DNA from: Desulfoscipio gibsoniae DSM 7213 | GTDB lineage: Bacteria; Bacillota; Desulfotomaculia; Desulfotomaculales; Desulfallaceae | NCBI RefSeq assembly: GCF_000233715.2 | Contig: NC_021184.1 | Span: 3,000,001 to 3,064,000 of the forward strand | Length of the DNA: 64,000 nucleotides | Reading direction: 5' to 3' | In this document: positions 15,970 through 24,395 of the stretch, piece by piece | Numbering within the stretch: position 1 is the stretch's first letter | Layout: each line of letters begins with the position of its first letter | Translations under genes and position numbers: made by a program | Notes under the pieces: generated by a model | Database searches by the model: none | What the model was told of the DNA's origin: nothing | Seen by the model: the letters and a program-made list of their open reading frames with translations, nothing else

Positions 15970-16262
15970 AACACGTTTCCACTGCCCAAGATAGCTAACG
16001 TAAACTGCTTTCCTTCCGAATTTATCTTATATAACCTCAATTTTCCTTTTTTCATAAAGTACAACCCCTTGCGAAATGTTTCCGGCGTCTGAATCAGCGT
16101 ATTTTTTCGCAACGTCGACATAGGGGCCATCCGGCCGATTTCCTTCAGATCATCCATCGGCAACGATTCAAATATTCTCAATGTCGACCGCGCTGTGAAA
16201 ACCATCCTGGAGCTATGCGAAGATAAATTTAAGCGTACCTCGTCTCTTACAAATAGATGCAA
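15970..16262 (-). pseudogene. Truncated Crp/Fnr-family regulator, N-terminal half
   Basis: The minus-strand frame from TTG 16262 reads a cyclic-nucleotide-binding-type fold: FESLPMDDLKEIGRMAPM, then LYFMKKGKLRLYKINSEGKQ and FTLAILGSGNVL. At 15970 it stops matching and runs into the reversed leader of a tiny membrane gene, which adds 23 foreign residues before a stop. The effector-binding domain is incomplete and the DNA-binding domain is missing, so it cannot act as a normal regulator. A matching C-terminal scrap lies at 12770-12900. Confidence 0.7.
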
Positions 16263-16402
16263 TATTATTTTAAGTCACACCAACCTCCCTTTCGGCATAC
16301 TCTAATGCAAAGCAAAAATCCATAATTTACCATTATATTTATCTGGAAAGGGTCTAATTCAGGGCGACTATGTTGAAGGCGTAATAAGTAAAAGCAGAGA
16401 GA

Positions 16403-17758
16403 GTGAGTGTAATGATTGCTGGTATCACAGATCGGGCCATGCGGTGGTTTGAAAACTACAACTGCTTACCCGGAATTGTAAACAAGACTGCGGGATTTGT
16501 CGTGAAACATATCAACAGCGGGAATAACCGCCGCGTTATCAGAAAAATTCAACTCCGGCGGTTGCGCAGCACAGTGCAATATGTTGCCGTTCATTCCCCT
16601 TTTTATAGGGAGATGTTTAAGCGGCTTGGAGTACGGCCGGGGGACATCCGCACGGTTGAAAACTTGCAAGAACTGCCCTTTACGACCGACGATGATATCC
16701 GAAACTGGAGGAAGTTTCTATGCGTCCCCCAGGACCGTCTTGCGGCCATCTTCGCGACATCAGGCACCACCGGGGAACCCAAAAGGGTTTATTTTAGCTA
16801 CCGGGAAATGCAAATGTTTACCAACCTTTACGCGTTGACCGCGCGCATGGGTCATGCGGGGAGAGTTGTCGGCTTCATCGCCCTTCCCACCCGGCACGGA
16901 TTGTGGATTGGGTCCGCCATCGCCCACCGCGCCGTTGAGCGTGCCGGAGGCCTTCCCATTCCAGCCGGGGCGGACAACACAGTGGAGACAATTCAGTGGA
17001 TGAAGCGTTTCGAGCCAAACATCATTTTTTCCTCGCCTTCTTACATGACGGCGTTAACCCGGAAGGCAGAGCAAGAAGGATACAGGCTGGAAATAGATAA
17101 GGTGTTGACGGGTGGGGAACTGCTGACTGAAGAGCATAAAAAATATTTCCACGAATACTGGAAGGCACAGGTATATGATAGCTATGGCTCGACGGAAATC
17201 GGCGGCGCTCTAACCATCGCACTGCCCGGTTGTTGCGCCTTTCATTTCAATGACCTCCATTTATTAACGGAAATCATCGACCCCGTTACCGGCAAGCCTG
17301 CTGAAGAAGGGGAGTTGGTATTTACAACGCTGCGCAGAGAAGCTATGCCCCTTTTGCGCTACCGGTCCGGTGACCGTGCCCGCTGGGTGGAATGCGGCTG
17401 TGGCCTACCGTTCGTCGCGGCCAAAGTTTTAGGGCGAACCGATAAGATGATGGTTGTAGGGGATATGAACCTATATGGCCGGGTGATTTTGGAAGCAATA
17501 TCGAAAATATCCGGTGCTACCGGTCGAATAGCCATAAAATTGTTAAAGAGTGGAATGACGGACAAAATGGTTTTACGGGTTGAAGGGGACGTCGGGGCCC
17601 AAGACGTACGGTTGGCCCTTCTGGAAGCCTACTCGGAGATGGAAACGAACATCGCCAATGGCAATTTAATCCTGGAAATTGAAACTGGAGCCGATCTGGG
17701 GTCCCAAATAAAGGCAATCAAAATATTAGATGATAGAAACATTTACTTTCAACAATAA
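16403..17758 (+). CDS. PaaK-like adenylate-forming enzyme (acyl-CoA ligase type)
   Basis: A 451-residue AMP-binding enzyme of the phenylacetate-CoA ligase/F390 synthetase group. It has the ATP loop FATSGTTGEPKRV, then DSYGSTEIGGA (motif A5), YRSGDRARW (motif A7) and GRTDKMMVVGDMNLYG (motif A8). These enzymes activate a carboxylic acid with ATP and usually pass it to CoA. The substrate is unknown. The start is either GTG 16403 or ATG 16412; neither has a strong ribosome site. CATAATTTA lies upstream near 16320 but lacks a well-placed AC. It is GC-richer than most island genes, with few signs of decay. Confidence 0.82.
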   Translation: MSVMIAGITDRAMRWFENYNCLPGIVNKTAGFVVKHINSGNNRRVIRKIQLRRLRSTVQYVAVHSPFYREMFKRLGVRPGDIRTVENLQELPFTTDDDIRNWRKFLCVPQDRLAAIFATSGTTGEPKRVYFSYREMQMFTNLYALTARMGHAGRVVGFIALPTRHGLWIGSAIAHRAVERAGGLPIPAGADNTVETIQWMKRFEPNIIFSSPSYMTALTRKAEQEGYRLEIDKVLTGGELLTEEHKKYFHEYWKAQVYDSYGSTEIGGALTIALPGCCAFHFNDLHLLTEIIDPVTGKPAEEGELVFTTLRREAMPLLRYRSGDRARWVECGCGLPFVAAKVLGRTDKMMVVGDMNLYGRVILEAISKISGATGRIAIKLLKSGMTDKMVLRVEGDVGAQDVRLALLEAYSEMETNIANGNLILEIETGADLGSQIKAIKILDDRNIYFQQ

Positions 17759-17898
17759 CAATCAAATAAGCGACATTATGGCGTATCCTTGCTATTTATT
17801 GGGGACATTCCTTATCAGGAGCCAAAAAAGAACGGTTTGTCGTCTCGAATTATTCTGACTTCTGACTGCTTAATTCTTAGTATGGGCGATTACAGGCA

Positions 17899-17983
17899 AT
17901 CAAATTAAAAAGTTCTCTTGGATTTTTGGCTATAAAATCCGGATTTTCCCTGGTAAGCAGCTCTATAGAATCATAGCCCCATG
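17899..17983. repeat. Scrap of the HAD-phosphatase gene 3' end, copy 1
   Basis: About 80 bases (TGGATTTTTGGCTATAAAAT and flanks) match the 3' end of the HAD gene near 46970-47050. The same scrap occurs at 33370-33450. It lies directly after the cyclase stop codon on the minus strand. The 140 bases before it contain one TTGGGGACATTC motif and no gene. Confidence 0.75.
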
Positions 17984-17993
17984 TGAATTTTAA

Positions 17994-19868
17994 CTAAATA
18001 CGTAAATAATGGCTTAGTGCCAACAAAGGCCAAATATAGCGATAGCTATGATAGTGGATATAAAAACCCCCGGGCAAACCTGCTCCTGTGGGATATGATG
18101 CTTCAATACCGTTTTTCTCTGTCAAGTGGAGAAGTGCCTCGATACCGCGTAAAACAGCCGGGCTTTCTTTCAATCCGGCAGCAATTAAGGCGTCAAGCGC
18201 CCAAGCTGTCTGTGACGGTGTGCTGAAGCCAAGGGGAGTATACTGCAGCACACTATCGCTCAAGCATGACTCGCCCCAGCCACCGTCTGGATTCTGGATA
18301 GACAGAAGCCAGTTGACCGCCTTTTTAACGGCATGGTGTTGCGGGGCAATGCCCACTGCCGTCAAACCTGTTACAGCCGCCCAGGTACCATAGATATAAA
18401 CGACCCCCCAGCGTCCGTACCACGAGCCGTCTGAACGCTGATCTTTAACCAACCATTGCACTGCCTTTTGAACCTGCTCCTGCCGGTGGGACATCCCAGC
18501 GTAATTACCCAAAAATTCAAGGGCGCGTCCGGTAAGGTCGGCTGCGGACGGATCGGTCAACACAGACTTTGCTTCAGGCATGGGTATAAGATCCGGCCAT
18601 TTTTTATTGGTGTTTTTCTCAAAAGCCGGCCAACCACCGTCATCGTTTTGCATAGATAACAGCCATTCAAGTCCGGCTCGCCACGCATGCCCGTAAGTTT
18701 CGGAATTGTTCATAGCTTGCCGGTAAAGAGCGCGCAGTGTATAGGCAGTATCGTCGACATCAGGATTAATGGTATTGGAATGGGAAAACCCCCATCCACC
18801 CGGACGTCCCTGTGGGTTATGTATTAGCCAGTCACCGTATTTGGTATGTTGTTTGGCCAACAGGTAAAGGGTAGCTTTTTCGATGGCCGGGTGATGAGGC
18901 GGTAAACCGGCTTCTTGTAAAGCATATGCTATCATCCCTGTATCCCAAATTGTGGAAGTTGCCGTCTGCAGGTGATAAATTGTACGGCAAGCCATTGCTT
19001 TTAAACCTTTTACTGCCTTGGTGATTACCGGATGCCTTTTGTCATACCCCAGGGCCAGCAGGGCAAAAATCATTGGCAAGGTGGTGGTAAAATAACTATA
19101 AAGGGTCCCGTCCCATTCCAGTCTGGCCAGCATAAACCGTTCCAATTCTTTGATAGCCAAATCACGAATTTCGTTAAGCGGCAACGGTATTTTTTTTATA
19201 TGTTTTTCTATTGCTTTTAGCAATGAGCGTGGCGGTTTAAAAGAGGGAACCTGTTTTGATGAAGAAGGGAAAAGATCGGAAAGGTCGGCATCACCCGGCA
19301 ACTTATGGGCGTAGTTTTTACTGGCACAGATTGAAATGGGTGCCACATGAACTCTGGCATAGCCGTTAAAATCAAAAAAGTTGATTGGTGCCCAGGTAGG
19401 AAGCAGCACCATTTCCACCGGCAAATATGGCGCATTCCCCCATGGATAATGCCCGGTGATGGCCAGCATCACCTTGGTATACGAACCCGCTGCCGATAGA
19501 CCGCCTTTGGCCAAAATAAATTCCCTGGCCCTGATCATCTCCGGGTCGGTTTTTTTCTTGTAACCTGCCAGCAGCAGGGCATAATAGCACTCAATGGTTG
19601 CAGATAAATTACCCTCCGGCTCATCGTAAAAAACTTTCCATGCGCCGGTTGGCTCTTGTTTAGAAGCTATTCTGTACGCAAGTTTGTGAATAAGTGTTTC
19701 ATCGTTCATGCTTAAATGGCGCAATAGAATAATCATGTAAGCATCGGTCAACAATCCGGCTTCAAAACAGTAATACCAGGCCCCGTCTTTTTCCTGGCTA
19801 TTTACCAGTAAATCGGTTAAATCCCGGATTCTTAACAATACTTTTTCTTGCAAGTTAAGCCCAAGCAA
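17994..19868 (-). CDS. Squalene-hopene/sporulenol-type terpene cyclase
   Basis: A 624-residue class II terpene cyclase. The catalytic acid motif DVDDTA (DxDD, residues 370-373) starts the proton-driven cyclisation. Several QW repeats are visible (QNDDGGWPAF, DQRSDGSWYGRWG, QNPDGGWGESC), as is GRPGGWGFSHSNTINPD. It is close in plan to the hopene and tetraprenyl-curcumene (sporulenol) cyclases. The start is TTG 19868, set by GGGAGTAATTACA. CATAGTTTA at 19904-19912 on the minus strand fits a sporulation -10 box, but the AC element is not seen. With dxs and a cis-prenyltransferase in the same island, a spore-specific cyclic isoprenoid is plausible (inference). Confidence 0.9.
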   Translation of the reverse strand: MLGLNLQEKVLLRIRDLTDLLVNSQEKDGAWYYCFEAGLLTDAYMIILLRHLSMNDETLIHKLAYRIASKQEPTGAWKVFYDEPEGNLSATIECYYALLLAGYKKKTDPEMIRAREFILAKGGLSAAGSYTKVMLAITGHYPWGNAPYLPVEMVLLPTWAPINFFDFNGYARVHVAPISICASKNYAHKLPGDADLSDLFPSSSKQVPSFKPPRSLLKAIEKHIKKIPLPLNEIRDLAIKELERFMLARLEWDGTLYSYFTTTLPMIFALLALGYDKRHPVITKAVKGLKAMACRTIYHLQTATSTIWDTGMIAYALQEAGLPPHHPAIEKATLYLLAKQHTKYGDWLIHNPQGRPGGWGFSHSNTINPDVDDTAYTLRALYRQAMNNSETYGHAWRAGLEWLLSMQNDDGGWPAFEKNTNKKWPDLIPMPEAKSVLTDPSAADLTGRALEFLGNYAGMSHRQEQVQKAVQWLVKDQRSDGSWYGRWGVVYIYGTWAAVTGLTAVGIAPQHHAVKKAVNWLLSIQNPDGGWGESCLSDSVLQYTPLGFSTPSQTAWALDALIAAGLKESPAVLRGIEALLHLTEKNGIEASYPTGAGLPGGFYIHYHSYRYIWPLLALSHYLRI

Positions 19869-19926
19869 TGTAATTACTCCCTTCTATTCCTCTCCTTCTT
19901 TCTTAAACTATGCAACTTAAAGAAAA

Positions 19927-20118
19927 AGGGAAACCTGCTTTTAGAAATCACTCCCCAACATTTATAGATAATTAAGTCTATAACTAATTGGTTTTGTAAC
20001 CAAAAATTATATTTTCCCATATCTTAAAGGAATAACTTAAAAGGGTGATCTCATGGGGAAATTTCAACAAAAGTTTAACTCCGGAAAATTATGCTCCCCG
20101 AAGATGCGGGGCCACACC
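19927..20118 (+). repeat. Duplicate of the CrtC-like gene leader and 5' end
   Basis: Nearly identical to 14153-14345: it carries the promoter (19999-20026), the ribosome site and the first codons. It ends inside the 20th codon or so and then runs into unrelated sequence. Confidence 0.85.
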
Positions 20119-20310
20119 TTGTTCAAATATTTCTTTATCCAAGAATCCCGTTTCCTTGTTTTTATTTTTAAAATCCCGAAGAAATTTTGTGTACAAATAA
20201 AAAAAATAACCATCACAAGTAATGGCTTCAAAATATATATAAAATGGCATACGGTGCGAACGATGACTTATGTTTTCTTAACCATATTATGCATAATGCA
20301 AGGTAAATGA
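20053..20310 (+). pseudogene. Truncated CrtC-like gene fused to other scraps
   Basis: Starts MGKFQQKFNSGK like the intact gene, but one G is missing (CCGGAAAATT instead of CCGGGAAAATT), which shifts the frame into CSPKMRGHT. The duplicated part ends at 20118. Just after it, a stretch near 20144 reads NPVSLFLFLK in another frame, a scrap of the 46343 protein. The mixed frame runs on without a known domain. The sequence to 20443 holds no other gene. Confidence 0.7.
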
Positions 20311-20443
20311 CACACCATAATTTCAAAAACGGCGGAAAATTATGATGGTTAGATCAAGTTTAAGCCTAAAAGGAAGATTTTAAAAAAAATATAATTTTCC
20401 CCTCTGGGAATTAATAATAGCAAAAATAGAAGGAGGATTTAAC

Positions 20444-20836
20444 ATGTGGAACGGCTGGCCAATAGCCCGCATTTTACTACTTTTTACCGGCTTGGCCTTA
20501 TTAATGATCTCCCTACAGGTTACTATTTTTCACTACCGGCAAAATTTCAGGCACTGGGCCATGTACGGGCCGGTGATTGGCGGTCCGGTACTCGGGGTTG
20601 GTGCGATATTATTATCCTTTTATAATTTGCCTGTGCTGCGCGGTTTAATGGCGGTTTTATTTTTTGCCGGATTGGCTTTGGGGGTAACCGGTTCCGTATT
20701 GCATGTCAATGGTATTGGACAGCGAGTTGGCGGTTACGGTGAATCGCAAAACTTCTTGATCGGGCCGCCCCTGACATTACCGGCAATGGTAGCGGCCATG
20801 AGCATCCTGGGTCTAATTGCCTTGTACTGGAGGTAA
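20444..20836 (+). CDS. Four-helix membrane protein of the oxidoreductase operon
   Basis: A 130-residue protein with four hydrophobic segments: ARILLLFTGLALLMISLQV, VLGVGAILLSFYNL, LMAVLFFAGLALGVTGSVL and LPAMVAAMSILGLIALYW. ATG 20444 follows AGAAGGAGGATTTAAC. The next gene (gluconate 2-dehydrogenase subunit 3-like) starts four bases after its stop, and the GMC subunit overlaps that one, so the three form a tight operon. It may anchor the oxidoreductase in the membrane or connect it to the quinone pool in place of the usual cytochrome subunit. That role is inference; I know no name for the family. Confidence 0.8.
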   Translation: MWNGWPIARILLLFTGLALLMISLQVTIFHYRQNFRHWAMYGPVIGGPVLGVGAILLSFYNLPVLRGLMAVLFFAGLALGVTGSVLHVNGIGQRVGGYGESQNFLIGPPLTLPAMVAAMSILGLIALYWR

Positions 20837-20840
20837 CAGC

Positions 20841-21449
20841 ATGCGAGAAAACAGGACAAGATACCCCGGTTATGACGTGCTTAAAGAGCAGGAGCACTGG
20901 GATGACCATAGCCGCGAAATTGTGCTTACAAGATTGGGGCCGTTTCCTAAGCACGGGTTTCTTAATAAGCATGAAGCAGAGTTGATTTACAACATAGCCC
21001 AACACATTGTTTATGACAATAGAAAAGAAATATTAGATTATGTACTGTATCACATTGATAATACCCTTGCTTCACCCACCGGTGAAGATCAGCGCAAAGT
21101 TGGTGCACCGGAACAGAAAACCCTTGTCCGCCAGGGATTGAGGGCTATTGACCAACTGGCCCGAAAACAGTACGGGGCACCCTTTTTAGAGATTGACGCG
21201 CAGCAGCAACTGGCCATTTTAAGCACCCTGCATACGGGAAAAGCCGCGCCGTTGGATGAATGGCAAACCATACCCCAGAAGGAGTTGTTTAAAAAGCTGG
21301 CTACGGAAATCACCAGCGCTTATTACTCCCACCCCATCGTCTGGTCGGAAATAGGATACGGCGGCCCGGCTTACCCCCGTGGTTACGTGCGCGTGGAAAA
21401 AGGACTTACTGACCCCTGGGAGGCGAAAAGAGATGCCAACGAATCATGA
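20841..21449 (+). CDS. Gluconate 2-dehydrogenase subunit 3-like protein
   Basis: A 202-residue protein resembling the small subunit of gluconate 2-dehydrogenase-type enzymes: FLNKHEAELIYNIAQHIVYD near the start, then a helical body with LVRQGLRAIDQLARKQYG. In known enzymes this subunit is needed for export or stability of the FAD subunit. No Tat or Sec signal is visible here. ATG 20841 has GGAGGTAACAGC upstream; an in-frame TTG at 20817 is less likely. Its last 17 bases overlap the GMC subunit start. The C-terminal YSHPIVWSEIGYGGPAYPRG is typical of the family. Confidence 0.82.
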   Translation: MRENRTRYPGYDVLKEQEHWDDHSREIVLTRLGPFPKHGFLNKHEAELIYNIAQHIVYDNRKEILDYVLYHIDNTLASPTGEDQRKVGAPEQKTLVRQGLRAIDQLARKQYGAPFLEIDAQQQLAILSTLHTGKAAPLDEWQTIPQKELFKKLATEITSAYYSHPIVWSEIGYGGPAYPRGYVRVEKGLTDPWEAKRDANES

Positions 21450-23064
21450 TTATGTGCAGCATGATTGTGACCATTATACCGGTCACCGGTATAACCATTT
21501 AAACAAGAGGAAGTACGGTGACGGGGCGGATATATGCATTGTCGGCGCCGGCGCTGCCGGCGGGGTGCTGGCTTACGAGCTAAGCAAGGCGGGTTTTAAG
21601 GTGGTGGTTATCGAAGCAGGGCCTTTTTGGAATCCACAGACCGACTTTGCCAGCGATGAACTTACCATGCAAAACCTGGCCTGGAACGACACCAGGTTGG
21701 TGGCGGGCAACGACCCGCTGGCGATGGGGCATAACAATTCCGGGCGCGGCGTAGGCGGCGGCACCGTGCATTTCACGGGTGTGTTTTATAGGTTTCACGA
21801 AAGTGACTTTAGGGTAAAAACCCTGGACGGCGTGGCAGATGACTGGCCCATTAAGTATCAGGACCTGGAACCATACTACGATAAAATAGAAAAAGATATC
21901 GCGGTTTCCGGCCCCAAACATTTCCCCTGGGGGTCATTTCAAGGTCCCTATCCCTACCCCCAGCGGGAACCAATCAGCGCCAATGCGCAGATTTTTCGCG
22001 AGGGATGCGCCAAGCTGGGCATCAAAAGCACGGTGGCACCGCTGGCCATACTTTCCGCACCCTTTGATGGGCGTCCGCCCTGCATCAACCGGGGGTTTTG
22101 CAACCAGGGCTGTAAGCCCAACGCCAAGTTCAGCACTCTGATCCACCATATCCCCAAGGCCATCGGACACGGAGCGGAAGTGCTTAGCGACTGTATGGTG
22201 ACTCATGTTGTCCCGGATAACAGCGGTAAAGTTGCGGGTATTACCTTTGTGCATGATGGTAAGGAATATTTCCAGAAAGCCAAAGTGACTATAATTTCGG
22301 CTTTCTGTATTGAAACGCCCAGGCTCTTGCTGCATTCGGCCTGCCCCCAATTCCCCAATGGGCTGGCCAATAGCAGCGGCATGGTGGGTAAAGCACTGAT
22401 GCCCCACAGCGGTCATGATATCTTCGCCAAATTCCACGATGAAGTACGCCTGTACAAGGGCACTCCGGTGCTGGCGGTCTCCCAGGACTTCTATGAAACG
22501 GATCAAGCACGGGGGTTTGTGCGGGGCTATACTTTCAACGCCCACGGGACAAGACCGCTGGGGCTGGCCAAGAACCTTGTTTCAAAGGCGGGCATTTGGG
22601 GCCAAAAACTTTATGACATTATGCGCGATTATAATTTTTATGCCCAAATCACTACGGTAGGAGAAGTACTGCCCAACAACAATAATTCAGTAACTTTAAG
22701 CGCTGAGAAGGACGAATATGGGATGCCCAGGCCCGTGGTAACTTTCGGTTACGGTGAAAACGATAATAAAATGATTGCCCACGCAGTTCAGAAAGCCAAC
22801 GAAATATTGGAGGCCGTAGGCGGCGAGCCTGCTTTTGTCATTGCCGATACCGGCCACCTACTGGGTACCTGTCGAATGGGCAATGACCCGTCCACTTCCG
22901 TGGTCAATGGTTTTTGCCGCAGCCACGATTTACCGAACCTGTATATATGCAGCGCCGCCGTTTTTGTTACTTCCGGGGGATGCAACCCCACGGAAACGGT
23001 GATGGCCATCGCCGCCAGAACGGCGGACCATATTATTGATGAAGCAAAAAAAGGTGCCTTTTAG
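21433..23064 (+). CDS. GMC-family FAD oxidoreductase (gluconate dehydrogenase-like)
   Basis: The 543-residue catalytic subunit. The N-terminal FAD-binding motif is ADICIVGAGAAGGVLAYELS, followed by GRGVGGGTVHFTGVFYRF and a Cys-rich stretch (CINRGFCNQGCKPNAK). The C-terminal GMC domain has DTGHLLGTCRMGNDPSTSVV and VTSGGCNPTETVMAIAARTA, with the conserved His and Asn. It oxidises an alcohol or sugar; the substrate is unknown. ATG 21433 has GGGAGGCGAAAAG upstream and overlaps the small subunit gene. Pieces of the same kind of gene occur at 9074, 13175 and 13826. A decayed tiny membrane gene follows at once. Confidence 0.88.
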   Translation: MPTNHDYVQHDCDHYTGHRYNHLNKRKYGDGADICIVGAGAAGGVLAYELSKAGFKVVVIEAGPFWNPQTDFASDELTMQNLAWNDTRLVAGNDPLAMGHNNSGRGVGGGTVHFTGVFYRFHESDFRVKTLDGVADDWPIKYQDLEPYYDKIEKDIAVSGPKHFPWGSFQGPYPYPQREPISANAQIFREGCAKLGIKSTVAPLAILSAPFDGRPPCINRGFCNQGCKPNAKFSTLIHHIPKAIGHGAEVLSDCMVTHVVPDNSGKVAGITFVHDGKEYFQKAKVTIISAFCIETPRLLLHSACPQFPNGLANSSGMVGKALMPHSGHDIFAKFHDEVRLYKGTPVLAVSQDFYETDQARGFVRGYTFNAHGTRPLGLAKNLVSKAGIWGQKLYDIMRDYNFYAQITTVGEVLPNNNNSVTLSAEKDEYGMPRPVVTFGYGENDNKMIAHAVQKANEILEAVGGEPAFVIADTGHLLGTCRMGNDPSTSVVNGFCRSHDLPNLYICSAAVFVTSGGCNPTETVMAIAARTADHIIDEAKKGAF

Positions 23065-23066
23065 TA

Positions 23067-23159
23067 ACACCTTCCATCCGGGTTACATAGGATAAACCGT
23101 TTATCCTGCTGGTGTTTGGCACAGGGTTCTTTGGATATGGCGGAGTTTATGATAAATAA
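23067..23159 (+). pseudogene. Tiny membrane gene with internal deletion
   Basis: A good promoter (AC, 17 bases, CATAGGATA at 23067-23094) is followed directly by the second half of a tiny membrane protein (ILLVFGTGFFGYGGVYDK, stop at 23157). Ribosome site, start codon and head are missing, so no protein can be made. It shows that a tiny gene once followed the intact GMC gene. Confidence 0.75.
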
Positions 23160-23173
23160 TTAATTTTTGGGCA

Positions 23174-23197
23174 AGCGCTCCGTAAGGGGCGCTTTTA
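23174..23197 (+). terminator. Terminator AGCGCTCC type
   Basis: AGCGCTCC-GTAA-GGGGCGCT and TTTT. The same short terminator follows tiny genes at 31063 and 46918 and occurs near 33337. Confidence 0.7.
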
Positions 23198-23208
23198 ACG
23201 TAACGGTA

Positions 23209-23236
23209 ACATTTAGCATGATTGTTGAATATTATA
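23209..23236 (+). promoter_or_regulatory. Sporulation-type promoter for the 23277 gene
   Basis: AC, 17 bases, AATATTATA, 41 bases before the start codon. Confidence 0.6.
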
Positions 23237-23276
23237 ATTTATAATTCTATAAACTTGTGAACGGAGGTATTGTTTT

Positions 23277-23429
23277 ATGGGTTACGGTTTTAGACCTGGA
23301 AAGCCCGGATACGGTCCTGGATATTTTCCAGGTTTTGGGTTTGGGGGATTTCTTCCCTTGCTATTGCTGTTTTTGTTTTTCGGTTTCCCGTTCTTTGGCG
23401 GCTTTTATGGAAGCAAGAAACAAAAATAA
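23277..23429 (+). CDS. 50-residue Gly/Pro-rich membrane protein
   Basis: Starts MGYGFRPGKPGYGPGYFPGF, then a hydrophobic helix (GGFLPLLLLFLFFGFPFFGG), then the tail FYGSKKQK. It links the Gly-rich protein at 13534 (same head) and the tiny membrane family (head, helix, charged tail). ATG 23277 has ACGGAGG upstream. A sporulation-type promoter and a terminator (23459-23489) frame it. The 3' end is duplicated as a scrap at 50074-50120. A spore envelope role is inferred from promoter and composition. Confidence 0.75.
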   Translation: MGYGFRPGKPGYGPGYFPGFGFGGFLPLLLLFLFFGFPFFGGFYGSKKQK

Positions 23430-23458
23430 TAATTTGATGATTAGTACTCTCCTGTTTA

Positions 23459-23489
23459 ACACCCCCTTAACGGGGTGTTTACTTTTTTA
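23459..23489 (+). terminator. Terminator after the 23277 gene
   Basis: AACACCCC / GGGGTGTT stem then ACTTTTTTAA. Its copy at 50145-50175 has lost part of the stem. Confidence 0.7.
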
Positions 23490-23540
23490 ATAGATTACCT
23501 AAATTTGCAGCATGAAAACCTATCAATATATGTAACAATT

Positions 23541-23768
23541 TCCCTTTATCCAGCAGGGCAACGCACCCATGTCCACCAGTATTATAATAAGACCAGTTTT
23601 GATGACGGACACACCCATAGCTACAAAGTATTTACCAGCCTGGAAATACCAACCAAACCCGGTTTCCATGTACACCGTTATTAGGGCATCGTTATGTTAG
23701 CCGGGGACCCCTTGCATATACACAGATTTGTGGGGATAACAGCCCCGGCGCCGGATGACGTCAATTAG
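23541..23768 (+). pseudogene. Broken YmaF-family gene
   Basis: SLYPAGQRTHVHQYYNKTSF and GFHVHRY match the YmaF protein at 12043, but a TAG replaces the next Gln codon at 23682-23684. After the stop the match goes on to the end (HIHRFVGITAPAPDDVN). An inner block of about 45 residues is missing. The start codon, ribosome site and -10 box, kept in the copy at 50224-50337, are deleted here. Confidence 0.75.
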
Positions 23769-23769
23769 C

Positions 23770-24372
23770 TTATTTCCACATGCAAATGGTAAAATCGCCC
23801 GGTAGATAATTGCAGTCCAGAATATGCTTTGAAGTTAAGGTATCACAGTATTTATCCATAGCAAAAGGGTCAAAATAGCAATATTGAGGGTTTTTAAATA
23901 AGGAGTAAAAACTTAGCATATTAAATGAAAAGCCATAAATACATTTGTTAAAAAGTTTTCTAATCGCGCTTTTAATTTTTTCCGTATGATTTTGACCCCA
24001 GGGTATCGTAAAGGCCCCACTGGCAAAAATAAAACCATATTTTTTTTTATTATTAAAGAAATTTTGGCTTGTTAAGAACTGGTTTTCAGGAAAACGGGAC
24101 CGGTTTTGTTCCAGGAATTCTTCTATGATATCCACGCCGGTATAATTATTACTATAGCCTTTCTCTTGCAGCCATATTAAGAAGTGAGCAAGACCACAAC
24201 CAAAATCGACGATACTTTCTTTTTTTAATAATTGTTTATCGAAATCTTTTGTTAGTGCTTCAAACCTTTTTAATTGTTCTTTAGAAGAATTCCACCCAAG
24301 CGATTGGATGCTATTACCAAAAGTATAATACCGTGATTTATAAAAGGATTTTACATGCTGGTAATTATCCAT
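23770..24372 (-). CDS. SAM-dependent methyltransferase
   Basis: A 200-residue class I methyltransferase-like protein: motif I SIVDFGCGLAHFLIWL near residue 53, then YTGVDIIEEFLEQ, which ends in the usual acidic residue for the SAM ribose. Later motifs are less clear, and the substrate is unknown. ATG 24372 has AAAAGGAG upstream. It is visibly AT-rich compared with the oxidoreductase operon, and Lys, Asn and Phe are frequent, which suggests a separate origin. Its 3' end abuts the broken ymaF copy. The matching region at 50.3 kb lacks this gene entirely. Confidence 0.78.
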   Translation of the reverse strand: MDNYQHVKSFYKSRYYTFGNSIQSLGWNSSKEQLKRFEALTKDFDKQLLKKESIVDFGCGLAHFLIWLQEKGYSNNYTGVDIIEEFLEQNRSRFPENQFLTSQNFFNNKKKYGFIFASGAFTIPWGQNHTEKIKSAIRKLFNKCIYGFSFNMLSFYSLFKNPQYCYFDPFAMDKYCDTLTSKHILDCNYLPGDFTICMWK

Positions 24373-24395
24373 AAAAATCTCCTTTTTAGGTAAGT

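Noticed and set aside
21934-22545. Open frame of 203 codons on the minus strand
   Set aside because: Opposite to the GMC oxidoreductase, whose frame is clearly conserved; the minus frame has no ribosome site or motif.
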